From positions 28,949 through 92,948 of the forward strand of contig CAIMSU010000366.1 of the NCBI GenBank assembly GCA_903844155.1: DNA of 64,000 bases, in the 5' to 3' direction. The DNA is from an uncultured Pseudomonadota bacterium (GTDB lineage Bacteria > Myxococcota_A > UBA796 > SXON01). Below the pieces are notes generated by a model. The model saw nothing but the letters and a program-made list of their open reading frames with translations, was not told the DNA's origin and did not search any database. Within the stretch, counting starts at the first letter, position 1, and each line of letters opens with the position of its first letter. Both the position numbers and the translations under genes were made by a program. Shown here piece after piece: positions 7,556-16,607 of the stretch.

Positions 7556-8935
7556 GTGACGCTTCGCCCGACCGGCATCGTTCCTGCGCTTTTCGTCCTG
7601 CTGCTGGCGAGTCCGGTGGCACAGGCGGGGGCTGGGGATCACATCCACTCGGGTCAGCTCGTCATCACGCCGTCGGTGACCTTTGGCACGACCTACCACT
7701 CGAACATCTACCTCTCGGACGGCAGCGCGGACTCCCCGACCGTCGGCGCCCCGGCGATCCTCGTCGAGCCGCAGGTCAAGCTGACGCTCCCCAAGAAGGA
7801 TCTGCAGCTCGACTGGGAGCTTGGCTACCACCTCAAGAAGTTCCTCGACCTCGCGCCGGGAGACCCATACAACGTCCAGAACCTCGACCGGTTCAACGAG
7901 GTCGACAGCACGCTGGGCTTCGTTGGCTTCAAGCGCAGCGCGGTCGGGATGATGTTCGGCGACGTGTTCTCGATCTCCAACTACCCGGCCGAGCTGGCGA
8001 CGAGCGACTCGGATGCGAACGTCATCGTGACCTCCAACGATGCGCAGGGCGGGGTGGTGCTCCGACCAGGATCCGCGCTGGACATCGACGTGCTCGGGCA
8101 GGTCGGCATCGACAACTACAACATCCCCGGGGTGTTGCAGGAGAACGCGACGACCTTCAACTACAACAACCGCGCCAGCTACGGGCCGATCCTCAACGCC
8201 AACTGGCGCTTCTTGCCCAAGACCACGATGGTGAGCGACAACTCGGTCCTCTGGAACAACTGGAAGGACAACCTCATCGCCTCCATCGGCCCCCAGACCG
8301 CGGGTGCCGACTACGGCAACTACATCGGGAAGCCCGATTCGATCGCGTGGCGCACGCTCTGGGGCATCAAGGGCCAGTTCACCCAGAAGATCGGCGCGGA
8401 GATCGAGCTTGGCTACGGGGAGGCCTACTACGACGAGCAGACCGTGCTCGATCAGGCCGGCTCGATCGCGAGCGACAGCGCGGAGCTGGATCTCAACACC
8501 GGTCAGGAGAGCTTCGACAAGGATCTCAAGGGTCTGAAGGACGGCTCGCTCGTGAACGTCCAACTCGCCTACGCGCCCGCGAAGACGCAGACCGTCACGC
8601 TCGGGTACAAGAAGGACTTCCAGGACGCGGTGTTCACCAACTACGTTGCCTACAACTATGTTTTCGCCCGCTACGGGGGCACGTACTTCAAGCACATGGG
8701 GGTCGGCGCCGAGCTTGGTTTGCGGTACGACGCGTACCACGGCGAGGTGCATCGGACCGATCGCAACCTCTCCGCGAAGGCGGAGGTCGGCTACAAGTTC
8801 ACGAGCTTCCTCGATGCATCTTTGAGCGGCGGGTGGGCGCAACGGTCCTGTGCGGTGTCCGGCTGCGAGGGCGTGTTCTACGCGACCCAGTACGACGATT
8901 TCTGGTCCGAGCTTTCTGTGACGGCCACCTATTGA
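7556..8935 (+). CDS. Outer-membrane beta-barrel protein next to a Wza-like exporter
   Basis: 459 residues. A signal peptide (VPALFVLLLASPVAQA) is followed by alternating, aromatic-rich amphipathic strands typical of large outer-membrane barrels (LVITPSVTFGTTYHSNIYLSD, LDWELGYHLKKFLDL, ending WSELSVTATY with a terminal aromatic). It resembles the outer-membrane beta-barrel proteins commonly encoded beside polysaccharide-export genes in myxobacteria and exosortase loci. Its place between an exported protein and a Wza-like gene supports a role in moving polysaccharide across the outer membrane. The GTG start is 5 bases after the previous stop. Confidence 0.85.
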   Translation: MTLRPTGIVPALFVLLLASPVAQAGAGDHIHSGQLVITPSVTFGTTYHSNIYLSDGSADSPTVGAPAILVEPQVKLTLPKKDLQLDWELGYHLKKFLDLAPGDPYNVQNLDRFNEVDSTLGFVGFKRSAVGMMFGDVFSISNYPAELATSDSDANVIVTSNDAQGGVVLRPGSALDIDVLGQVGIDNYNIPGVLQENATTFNYNNRASYGPILNANWRFLPKTTMVSDNSVLWNNWKDNLIASIGPQTAGADYGNYIGKPDSIAWRTLWGIKGQFTQKIGAEIELGYGEAYYDEQTVLDQAGSIASDSAELDLNTGQESFDKDLKGLKDGSLVNVQLAYAPAKTQTVTLGYKKDFQDAVFTNYVAYNYVFARYGGTYFKHMGVGAELGLRYDAYHGEVHRTDRNLSAKAEVGYKFTSFLDASLSGGWAQRSCAVSGCEGVFYATQYDDFWSELSVTATY

Positions 8936-8995
8936 TCAGCGGCGAATTCTGGCTGTTTCCGGCAGAAGTTGCGATAGACTGAATCCGGAGGTCTC

Positions 8996-9787
8996 TTGCT
9001 CCTCGTCCTCCTGGCCACCCTGTACGCTCGCGCGGCCGACGGCGTCGCCGAAGTCCTTGACTACCAGATCGGGCCGGGCGACGTGCTTTATCTCGAGGTT
9101 GTCGGCCAGCCCGACATGACGGGGGAGGAGCGCGTTTCTGGAGACGGGAACATCATGGTCCCGGAGGCCAAGTCCGTGCCGATCGCTGGTCTCACCCTGG
9201 ACCAGGCGCGCGACGCGATCATCGGCACCTTGGCGGCGGGCTACCTGCGGAATCCCCAGGTCGTGCTCAACGTCAAGGAGTTCGCGAGCAAGAAGATCGC
9301 GGTGAGCGGCGGGGTGAAGACGCCGGACAGCTACGCGATGGAGGGCGGTCGGTCGCGCCTCTCGGATGTGCTCCTGCGCGCGGGTGGGCTTGTGGACCCG
9401 GCGGCGCCGCGGGCGGAGGTCTGGCGCGACGTTCAGGGCGTCCGCCACATCATCCCCGTGGACCTGGAGCGCTTGCGGCGGGGCGAGGCTGAGGGCGACA
9501 TCGAGCTGCTCGCGGGCGACACGGTGTACGTCCCTCAGGTCGACCAGGTCTACGTCGACGGGCAGGTGGGAAAGCCGGGGGGCGTGGCGTACCGCGACGG
9601 GATGAAGCTCACGGAGGCGATCGCGCAGGCCGGGAGCGTGACGTCGTTGGGCCGGGAGCAGGCGGTGACCATCACGCGGGACGGCGAGCAGATCCGCGTG
9701 AACCTCAAGCGGGTGCTCGCGGGAAAAGAGGCGGACTTCGCGCTCAAGCCGAAGGACCACATCTACATCCCGGAGTCGACCTTCTGA
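8996..9787 (+). CDS. Polysaccharide biosynthesis/export protein (Wza-like)
   Basis: 263 residues from TTG 8996, with GGAGG at 8987-8991. The signal peptide is very short (MLLVLLATLYARA before ADG). The first domain is the Poly_export domain, beginning DYQIGPGDVLYLEVVGQPDM (residues about 22-95), followed by two SLBB-type domains (KKIAVSGGVKTPDSYAM about 100-175; VYVDGQVGKPGGVAY about 182-250). It ends KDHIYIPESTF. The family forms the periplasmic/outer-membrane channel for capsule or exopolysaccharide. The short length (Wza is about 380) and lack of the C-terminal helix suggest that the barrel protein upstream provides the outer-membrane part. Confidence 0.93.
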   Translation: MLLVLLATLYARAADGVAEVLDYQIGPGDVLYLEVVGQPDMTGEERVSGDGNIMVPEAKSVPIAGLTLDQARDAIIGTLAAGYLRNPQVVLNVKEFASKKIAVSGGVKTPDSYAMEGGRSRLSDVLLRAGGLVDPAAPRAEVWRDVQGVRHIIPVDLERLRRGEAEGDIELLAGDTVYVPQVDQVYVDGQVGKPGGVAYRDGMKLTEAIAQAGSVTSLGREQAVTITRDGEQIRVNLKRVLAGKEADFALKPKDHIYIPESTF

Positions 9788-9868
9788 AGGCAGCTTCATG
9801 CCTGATCAAGCGGGGGAGGTGACACGTCAAGGGAATAGGGGTAGCATGTACCGTTGACGGAGCTACCG

Positions 9869-12800
9869 GTGGCAAGAGTACGTGCGGCGCAGGCGATGAT
9901 CCCAGAGTCCACCTCGTCCTCGGCGGCGCCTGAGCGAACCCAGGCGCCACGGGCGCTGGAGGCCCGGGCAAAGCCGCGTTCCTCGGGAACAAGCAAGCGC
10001 CGGAAGTCCCCGACGCTCACGGTTGCCCCCGCGGCGACCGCCAACCCCCACGTGGAGCAGGCGATGCTCCTTGCGGGGCTTGGCGCCTGCGGATTCATCG
10101 CGTTGGCGCTTGGTTCCTGGCATTCGACGGACACGAGCTTCTCCGTGGTCGGGCACGGGCCGGCGCGAAACGTCGTCGGTAGCCTTGGTGCGGTCATCGC
10201 GGATCTGCTGCTGCAGGGCTTCGGCTACGCGTCCTGGGCGGTCGTTGGCGTGGCGGCGATGATCGCGCTCCGGCTCGCGGGCCGGCGGGTTGGTGGCTGG
10301 ATGTCGTCGCTGCTTGGCGGATTCGCCTTCGTCTCCCTCGCGATCGGCGTTGAGCTCGTGGTCGGGGTGCCTGGGACGGCGTTTCCGGCGGGCGGGCTGG
10401 TGGGCGCGCTCGGCGTGCGCTTCCTGGTGCCCGAGCTGGGGCGCGCGGGTACCGGTATCGGGGTTGGGGTCGCGCTGGTCACGAGCTTGACCGTGCTGTT
10501 CAAGATCAACTGGCAGCCGATGTTCGCGCGGGCGGTCGAGCGGGTGCAGACGGGCGTGCCCGCTGCAGCGCGCGCGGTCGGGTCGTTTGGCGGTGCGGCG
10601 GTACGCGCCGGGGCCAGCGGTGTCGGCGCCATGCGTGATCGGCTGCGGCCGGTGCCTCAAGACGAGGATGAGGAGGCCGACGGAGGCGACGAGGACGAGC
10701 GCGACGATGTCGCCAGCGAGCTGGAGGCCCCTCCCAGGCTTACGGCTACCCCCCCTCGGCTGACGACGACGACGTCCCAGCCCGTGCGGCTCACGAACAC
10801 CGACCGGCCCCGCCTTACCGAGGATCGCCCCCGACTCCCCGAGCCGGCCCGTCCTCGCCAGCCCCCGGTCCGCTCGGAGCGCCCCTCGCTTCCGGATGTC
10901 CCCTCTGTCGACCTCCCCGCGCCCCCCAGCGTCTGGGCCTCGCGCGCGGTGCCCGACCTGCTCCCCATCGACGACATCGACCGTGACGCACCGACGCAGC
11001 ACTCGGCGCGGGAGCTGGTCGAAGTCGAGTGGGAGCGCACGCAGAACCCGTCGCGCGCCACCGTGACAGGCGGCGACGCTGGGTCGAGGCCGTCGCCGAC
11101 CCGACCGGAGCCCGCATCCCGCGCGGAGCCACCAGCCCGGCCGTCGCTCTCGGCCCCGCCCCGCGCCGCCGATCCACCGTCGCGGTTCGATGCAGGCCTC
11201 TCAGCCTACGCGTCCGGGGACCGCGCGTCCGTCTCGGCTCGCCCCTCCGTTGCGGCCCCACCGTCGCCCCGGGCCGCTGCTGCCGAAACCGCCCGTGCGC
11301 CCGTCGCCGCGCTGCCGTCAGACCCCGCCGACCTTCCGTCGCCCGCCGCCCTGCCCGTAGCCCAGCCGCGTCGCCAGGGCGCTTCACTCGCCCCGCTCGC
11401 TCCGACCGTCAGCCCCGGCAACCTGCGTTCGGGGGGCGTGAACGACGATGGGCGCGCCGTCCGCGTTCCCGTCGCCGCCCAGCGGCCCTACGAGCTGCCA
11501 CCCCTCTCCCTCCTCGACCACCACCCCGAGATCGTGACCGCCACGGACGAGGCGGTGCTCCACGAGCTGGCGCACACACTGACCGCGAAGCTCCTGGATT
11601 TTGGCGTGGAGGGGCGCGTGACGGCGATCCGGCCCGGCCCGGTCATCACCATGTTCGAGTACGAGCCCTCGCCCGGCGTCAAGCTCTCCAAGATCGAGTC
11701 GCTGGAGGACGACCTCGCCATGGCGCTGAAGGCGATGAGCGTCCGCATCATCGCGCCGATCCCAGGTCGCGGGGTTGTCGGCGTGGAGATCCCGAACGAG
11801 AAGCGCCAGACCGTCTGGTCGCGGGACTGCTTCAGCTCGAAGGAATTCCGCGATCCAACGCGGGCTTTGCCGGTCGTGCTCGGCAAGGACACCGAGGGCC
11901 GGCCGTATGTCGCCGACCTGCAGCAGATGCCCCACTTGCTCGTTGGTGGGACGACGGGTGCTGGCAAGAGCGTGGGCGTCAACGCGATGCTGTGCTCGTT
12001 GCTCCTGACGCGCACGCCCGAAGAGCTTCGGTTCATCCTGGTGGATCCGAAGATGCTCGAATTCGAGATGTATAAGGACATCCCGCACCTCCTGCACCCG
12101 GTGGTCACCGAGGCAAAGCTGGCCTCCGCTGTGCTGAAGTGGGCGTGCGTGGAGATGGACGAGCGCTACGAGCTGCTCGCCCGCTGGCAGACCCGCAACA
12201 TCGAGGGCTACAACCAACGCGTCGAGGAGGAGTCCAAGGATTGGACGCCCGAGAAGGCCAGGAAGTTCGCACCGAAGGACTGGCCAGAAGGGGACCTGCT
12301 CCCCGCGCCGAGGAAGCTGGCCTACATCGTCATCGTGATCGACGAGCTGTCCGACCTGATGATGGTGGCCAAGAAGGACGTGGAGGTCAGCATCGCGCGC
12401 GTTGCCCAGAAGGCGCGCGCCAGCGGCATCCACCTCATCGTCGCAACGCAGCGCCCGAGCGTGGACGTCATCACCGGATTGATCAAGGCCAACCTTCCCT
12501 CCCGACTCGCCTACCAGGTTCGGCAGGTGAACGACGGTCGCACGATCCTCGACCAGAAGGGCGCCGAGACGCTGCTCGGCAAGGGCGACCTGCTCTTCCT
12601 CGGCCGTACCGGCGGACTTGTCCGCTGTCATGCGCCGTTCTTGACCGACAACGAGGTGCGGCGCATCACCGACCACTGTCGCGCCCAGGGTGCGCCCGAG
12701 TACGCGCCCCCCATCCGCATGGACGAGGGCGAGGGCATGAGCGACGACGATCTCGCCGCGGAGAAGGACGAGAAGTACGATCGGGCGCTCGATTTTGCGA

Positions 12801-12955
12801 TCGAGAAGGGCCGGATCTCGACGTCGATGATCCAGCGCCACCTTGGCGTGGGGTACAACAAAGCGGCGAAGATCATGGAGATCATGGAGCAGGAGGGCGT
12901 GGTCGGGCCCGCGGACGGCGCCAAGGCCCGCGAAGTGCTCATCCAGGCGCGCTGA
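9869..12955 (+). CDS. ftsK: DNA translocase FtsK
   Basis: 1028 residues from GTG 9869, chosen because GGAG at 9859-9862 is well spaced; a TTG at 9854 is the longest option. Four membrane helices occupy about residues 65-220. A long Arg/Pro/Asp-rich disordered linker (about 265-550) follows, then the RecA-like motor with Walker A GGTTGAGKS (K700) and Walker B VIVIDELSD (D825-E826). A C-terminal winged-helix gamma domain (about 968-1028, YDRALDFAIEKGRIS ... ILIQAR-like end) reads polarity sequences. The protein pumps chromosome termini through the division septum and activates dimer resolution. Confidence 0.97.
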   Translation: MARVRAAQAMIPESTSSSAAPERTQAPRALEARAKPRSSGTSKRRKSPTLTVAPAATANPHVEQAMLLAGLGACGFIALALGSWHSTDTSFSVVGHGPARNVVGSLGAVIADLLLQGFGYASWAVVGVAAMIALRLAGRRVGGWMSSLLGGFAFVSLAIGVELVVGVPGTAFPAGGLVGALGVRFLVPELGRAGTGIGVGVALVTSLTVLFKINWQPMFARAVERVQTGVPAAARAVGSFGGAAVRAGASGVGAMRDRLRPVPQDEDEEADGGDEDERDDVASELEAPPRLTATPPRLTTTTSQPVRLTNTDRPRLTEDRPRLPEPARPRQPPVRSERPSLPDVPSVDLPAPPSVWASRAVPDLLPIDDIDRDAPTQHSARELVEVEWERTQNPSRATVTGGDAGSRPSPTRPEPASRAEPPARPSLSAPPRAADPPSRFDAGLSAYASGDRASVSARPSVAAPPSPRAAAAETARAPVAALPSDPADLPSPAALPVAQPRRQGASLAPLAPTVSPGNLRSGGVNDDGRAVRVPVAAQRPYELPPLSLLDHHPEIVTATDEAVLHELAHTLTAKLLDFGVEGRVTAIRPGPVITMFEYEPSPGVKLSKIESLEDDLAMALKAMSVRIIAPIPGRGVVGVEIPNEKRQTVWSRDCFSSKEFRDPTRALPVVLGKDTEGRPYVADLQQMPHLLVGGTTGAGKSVGVNAMLCSLLLTRTPEELRFILVDPKMLEFEMYKDIPHLLHPVVTEAKLASAVLKWACVEMDERYELLARWQTRNIEGYNQRVEEESKDWTPEKARKFAPKDWPEGDLLPAPRKLAYIVIVIDELSDLMMVAKKDVEVSIARVAQKARASGIHLIVATQRPSVDVITGLIKANLPSRLAYQVRQVNDGRTILDQKGAETLLGKGDLLFLGRTGGLVRCHAPFLTDNEVRRITDHCRAQGAPEYAPPIRMDEGEGMSDDDLAAEKDEKYDRALDFAIEKGRISTSMIQRHLGVGYNKAAKIMEIMEQEGVVGPADGAKAREVLIQAR

Positions 12956-12983
12956 GGGGCGCTGGTTCGGCTATGATCGGCTG

Positions 12984-14006
12984 ATGTTGCCACTCGTCTT
13001 CTTGACGGTCGCCGGCACGGGCTGCATTCAGTTCAGCCCGGGGGACACCGGGGCGGGGGACACGGCAGTGTCCGACGTGGACACCCGGGTGGACAGCGCT
13101 TCGGACACGGACACCCACCGGGACAGCGCCTCGGACACCGACACCCAGGCCGACAGCGGTACGCCGTGCGATGCCGGGTCACCGATCGACACGGCGACGC
13201 CCTGCGATCATGGCGTCACCACGCAGGCCGGCATCGATTTTGTCGGCATGTGTCCTACCGTCTACGAGATGGGCTGCACCGCAGCGGAGTACGATACCGC
13301 CGGGAACAACGACTGCGACGGGGACGAGACGCTCCACGCCGTGAAGCTCACCCAACCCTTCGTGATCGGCGTTTCGGAGGTGACCCAGGACCAGTTCTAC
13401 GCGACGATGGGCTACCAGCCGTCCGCGATCGAAGGCGGAGCACTTCCGGTCGAGACCGTGACCTGGTCCGAGGGGGCGGCGTTTGCCAACGCGCTGTCCG
13501 ACGCTGCCGGTTTGGGGGATTGCTACGCCTGCAGCGGCGACGGGGCGACCGTTGAATGTGCCGTCAGCGTCGACGCTTATGCCTGCGACGGCTACCGACT
13601 GCCGACGGAGGCGGAGTGGGAGGCCGCTGCGCGATGCGGGGACGACCAGCTCTACGCCGGGTCCGACACCATCGATGATGTCGGCTGGTACGCGGACAAC
13701 AGCGGTGCCTCGACGCATGAGGTCGACATGCTGCAGGCCAACGCCTGCGGCATCTACGACATGACCGGAAACGTCTGGGAGTGGGTCCAGGACTACCTCG
13801 CCGACTACACCGGCGACCCGGCGTACTGCGAGACCGACAACACGGCGGTCAACCCGGACGGTCCGCTCACGGGGGCGCATCGGGTGATGCGCGGGGGCGG
13901 GTACAACGTGCCGGCGAAGCTCGCCCGGGTCCCCAACCGGGGCGACTCGTCGCCGTCGGACGCGGCAGACGGGCTCGGGCTTCGGCTGGCGCGGTCCGTG
14001 CGGTAG
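12984..14006 (+). CDS. Formylglycine-generating-enzyme-like (SUMF1) surface lipoprotein
   Basis: 340 residues from ATG 12984. The signal is short, with lipobox AGTGC at residues 10-14. Residues about 20-70 are an Asp/Ser/Thr-rich repeat (SASDTDT recurs). The rest is a sulfatase-modifying-factor domain: EMGC ... VIGVSEVTQDQFYATMGY ... GYRLPTEAEWEAAARCG ... GIYDMTGNVWEWVQD ... MRGGGY ... GLRLARS. The domain is C-type-lectin-like; in myxobacterial lipoproteins it is often a surface binding module rather than an oxidase. Many Cys pairs suggest disulphides. It starts 28 bases after ftsK, but a functional link is unlikely. Confidence 0.88.
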   Translation: MLPLVFLTVAGTGCIQFSPGDTGAGDTAVSDVDTRVDSASDTDTHRDSASDTDTQADSGTPCDAGSPIDTATPCDHGVTTQAGIDFVGMCPTVYEMGCTAAEYDTAGNNDCDGDETLHAVKLTQPFVIGVSEVTQDQFYATMGYQPSAIEGGALPVETVTWSEGAAFANALSDAAGLGDCYACSGDGATVECAVSVDAYACDGYRLPTEAEWEAAARCGDDQLYAGSDTIDDVGWYADNSGASTHEVDMLQANACGIYDMTGNVWEWVQDYLADYTGDPAYCETDNTAVNPDGPLTGAHRVMRGGGYNVPAKLARVPNRGDSSPSDAADGLGLRLARSVR

Positions 14007-14126
14007 GGGTGGTTGCGCGGCGTTGGTGGATGCGCTAACCGCCACAGCGCGCCGGGCTCCCCGGTGCAAACGTACGACTTGTCGCGACCGCCTTCGGGTA
14101 TCGGCTCGTCCAATGCGAGGTAGATC

Positions 14127-14783
14127 ATGGGCAAGAACAACCAGATGGGAATGATCGGCCGTAAGGTCGGGATGACGCAGATGTTCGACGCGGCCGGTGC
14201 GGCCCTCGGCGTGACGGTCATCGAGCTCGGGCCGAACACGGTGTTGCAGGCGAAGACGGCCTCGGGTGTCGACGGCTACTCGGCGTTGCAGCTCGGCTTC
14301 GGCCAGCGCAAGCGCGCGCGCGTGACCAAGGCCGAGCAGGGCCACTACAAGGTGTCCGGCGAGACGCTCCCCCGGTACGTCCACGAGATCCGCGTCCCGG
14401 ACGCGACTGTCGCGGCCCACGCCGTCGGCAGCGTGCTGACCGTTGCTGATGTCTTCAAGGCCGGCATCCGCGTGGACGTCACTGGCACGTCCAAGGGCTG
14501 CGGCTTTTCGGGCGTCATGAAGCGCCACAACTTCAAGGGCTTCAAGCGCACCCACGGCGTCCACGAGTACCACCGTCACGGCGGCTCGATCGGCACGCGC
14601 CTCACCCCCGGAATGACCTTCAAGGGCGTCGGGATGCCTGGGCACATGGGCGACAGCAAGGTCACCCAGCAGGGCCTGCTGGTGCACAAGATCGACGTTG
14701 AGCGCAACCTCATCATCGTGAAGGGCGGCGTGCCGGGCAAGGATGGATCGAACGTCGTCGTCCGGTTTGGCGTGAAGAAGTAG
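14127..14783 (+). CDS. rplC: Large-subunit ribosomal protein L3, outside the S10 operon
   Basis: 218 residues, normal length for bacterial L3. It starts MIGRKVGMTQMF-like (residues 9-20) and contains TGTSKGCGFSGVMKRHNFKG and GGSIGTRLTPGMTFKG, followed by KGGVPG near the end. L3 binds the 5' part of 23S rRNA near the peptidyl-transferase centre. The Gln that PrmB methylates in E. coli (GSIGQ) is Thr157 here. A GAGGT ribosome-binding site precedes the ATG. Unusually, no rpsJ, rplD, rplW or rplB neighbours it: a lipoprotein gene lies upstream and an opposing kinase gene downstream. Confidence 0.97.
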   Translation: MGKNNQMGMIGRKVGMTQMFDAAGAALGVTVIELGPNTVLQAKTASGVDGYSALQLGFGQRKRARVTKAEQGHYKVSGETLPRYVHEIRVPDATVAAHAVGSVLTVADVFKAGIRVDVTGTSKGCGFSGVMKRHNFKGFKRTHGVHEYHRHGGSIGTRLTPGMTFKGVGMPGHMGDSKVTQQGLLVHKIDVERNLIIVKGGVPGKDGSNVVVRFGVKK

Positions 14784-14794
14784 GCTCCGCCTAC
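14780..14794. terminator. Small hairpin spanning two convergent stop codons
   Basis: GTAGGC (14780-14785) pairs with GCCTAC (14789-14794) around TCC. It contains the TAG stops of both rplC and the opposing kinase gene. There is no U-run on either side, so terminator activity is doubtful. Confidence 0.35.
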
Positions 14795-16485
14795 CCCCCG
14801 CCACCGAAAAAGAACCGGAACACTGCCATCAACCGCCGGCTCCACTCTCTCGGGTGGAACCGCGTGGCGAAGAGCCAGTGGGCGACGAGGCCGGCGAACA
14901 TCACGAGCGCGACCATGCTGACCATCGCTCCGGCGATGGCGAGCAGCGGGATGCCCCACGGCTGAGGGCTCCACGGCGCGATGAGGATGGCGCCCGACAA
15001 GCCCAGCGCCAACGCGCAGATCGCGAGCGAGACGCGGATCGCCGCGTGGCGGATCTCCGTCCTCAGCTCCTCAGACTCAGGGTCCCGGGCCGCGATGGTG
15101 ATGCGCCCGCGCTCCAGATCGACGAGGAGCTGGTTCGTCTGCGTCGGCAGGTCGCGAAACGTCGCTTGCGCCTGCTGCATCAGCCGGAACGCGTCGGCGG
15201 TCAGGCGCTCGGGGCCGAGGCGCGATTGGAGCAGGCGGGAGGCGAGGGGACGGACCTCTTCGATGATGTCGACGTCCGGGAGCAGGCGACGGGCGATGCC
15301 GTCGACGATGCTGGTCGCGCGGGCGATGACCGCGAACTCGCGCGGGAGCTGGATGCGGTAGGCGCTGGCGACCTCGATGAACTCGGCGAGGGAGCTGTTC
15401 TCCGACAGCTTTGAGAGGCTTGCGCCCTCGTATTTCGCCATCAACCGCTCGATCTCGCCGCGGAACGCCTTCAGGTCCACGCGCTCGTTCGTCGCCCCCG
15501 CTCGGTAGATCGCGAGCGCGACCGTCTCCGCGTCACGAAAGACGAGGCCGGTGAACACCGCCGTCATCACGTCCTGCATTTCACCGGTCAAATGCCCGGT
15601 GAGCCCGAAATCCAGAAAACAGAGCTCGCCGCCGGGCAGCACGAGGAGGTTGCCGGGGTGCGGATCGCCGTGGAAGAAGCCGTGCTCAAAAAGCTGCAGG
15701 TACCAGCTCTCGATCAGCCGGCGCATCGCCGCTTTCCCCTCGTCCGACCCAGGGATCACGCGGTTGAGGCGCTGGCCGTCCACCATCGCCATCACCAGCA
15801 CCCGCCGCGTGCCGAACTCGCGGTAGATCTCCGGGGCGTGCACGCCAGCGACATTGCGGTGCAAGCTGGCGAATCGCTCGCACGCGCGCGCCTCCTGCAA
15901 GAAATCCAGCTCGCTCTCCAGCGCCGCCTGGAATTCCTGGACGATCTCGACCGGCGTGTAGAGGCCCGGAAACTTGATCTGACCGTCGACGAGGTGCGCC
16001 AGGGTGTAGAGGATGTGCAGGTCGGACCGGAGGATCCGCTCGATCCCCGGTCGCTGCACCTTCACCGCGGCTCGTCGCCCGTCGAGCAGGGTGGCGGCAT
16101 GCACCTGCGCGATGCTCGCGCTCGCGATGGGGTCTTCGTCAAAGCTCGTGAATACCTCTTCCAGCGGGCGCAGCAACTCAGCCTCGACCAGTTGCCGGAT
16201 CAGCGCAAAGTCGACCCGAGGGGCGTTGTCCTGAAGGTGTGCGAGCTCATCGAGGACGTCCGATGGGAGAATGTCGGGACGCACGGACAGGACCTGCCCG
16301 AGCTTGATGAACGTGGGGCCAAGGTCGGCGAGGGCGAGGCGGATCCGCATGGCGACGGGCGCGTCGCTGTGCTTGTTCTTCGTGTCGACGCCGACAAGGC
16401 GGCCAAGCTCGCCAAACCCGTGCGAGGCGAGCACCAGCGCGACCTCGGTGATGCGGGGAAGGTCCTGGACGGAGATGGGGGGCAC
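14791..16485 (-). CDS. ABC1/AarF/UbiB-family atypical kinase
   Basis: 564 residues. The KxGQ motif of the family is present in FIKLGQVLSVRPDILP (about residue 56), with the Ala-rich loop ASASIAQVHAATL, the lysine in AAVKVQRPG, and catalytic-loop HGDPHPGN with LDFGLTG. Two membrane helices end the protein (about 485-545). UbiB/ADCK proteins support ubiquinone and prenyl-lipid biology through an unusual ATPase activity. It is convergent with rplC with only 7 bases between stops; a dispersed repeat lies upstream of its start. Confidence 0.93.
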   Translation of the reverse strand: MPPISVQDLPRITEVALVLASHGFGELGRLVGVDTKNKHSDAPVAMRIRLALADLGPTFIKLGQVLSVRPDILPSDVLDELAHLQDNAPRVDFALIRQLVEAELLRPLEEVFTSFDEDPIASASIAQVHAATLLDGRRAAVKVQRPGIERILRSDLHILYTLAHLVDGQIKFPGLYTPVEIVQEFQAALESELDFLQEARACERFASLHRNVAGVHAPEIYREFGTRRVLVMAMVDGQRLNRVIPGSDEGKAAMRRLIESWYLQLFEHGFFHGDPHPGNLLVLPGGELCFLDFGLTGHLTGEMQDVMTAVFTGLVFRDAETVALAIYRAGATNERVDLKAFRGEIERLMAKYEGASLSKLSENSSLAEFIEVASAYRIQLPREFAVIARATSIVDGIARRLLPDVDIIEEVRPLASRLLQSRLGPERLTADAFRLMQQAQATFRDLPTQTNQLLVDLERGRITIAARDPESEELRTEIRHAAIRVSLAICALALGLSGAILIAPWSPQPWGIPLLAIAGAMVSMVALVMFAGLVAHWLFATRFHPREWSRRLMAVFRFFFGGGG

Positions 16486-16510
16486 GGCTCGGAGCCTATC
16501 CCCGAACCAC

Positions 16511-16578
16511 CCCGATCCGAGCTGCTCAGATCGTGCTATTGACGCGTCGAGAGCCGGATCCGGGCAGCTCAGATCGGG
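16511..16578 (-). repeat. Dispersed three-palindrome element, copy A (inverted)
   Basis: 68 bases, in reverse orientation to copies B (27433) and C (49330). Two imperfectly palindromic arms of the form CCCGATC...GATC flank a core. The core on the minus strand reads CTCTCGACGCGTCAATAGC and contains the 8-base palindrome GACGCGTC. The arms differ from those of B and C (GAGCTGCTC inside instead of CATGAGG), yet stay self-complementary. It lies between the divergent kinase and peptide-binding-protein genes. Confidence 0.85.
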
Positions 16579-16607
16579 CGCATCGCGGCGTGATAGGCAC
16601 CGTCGCC

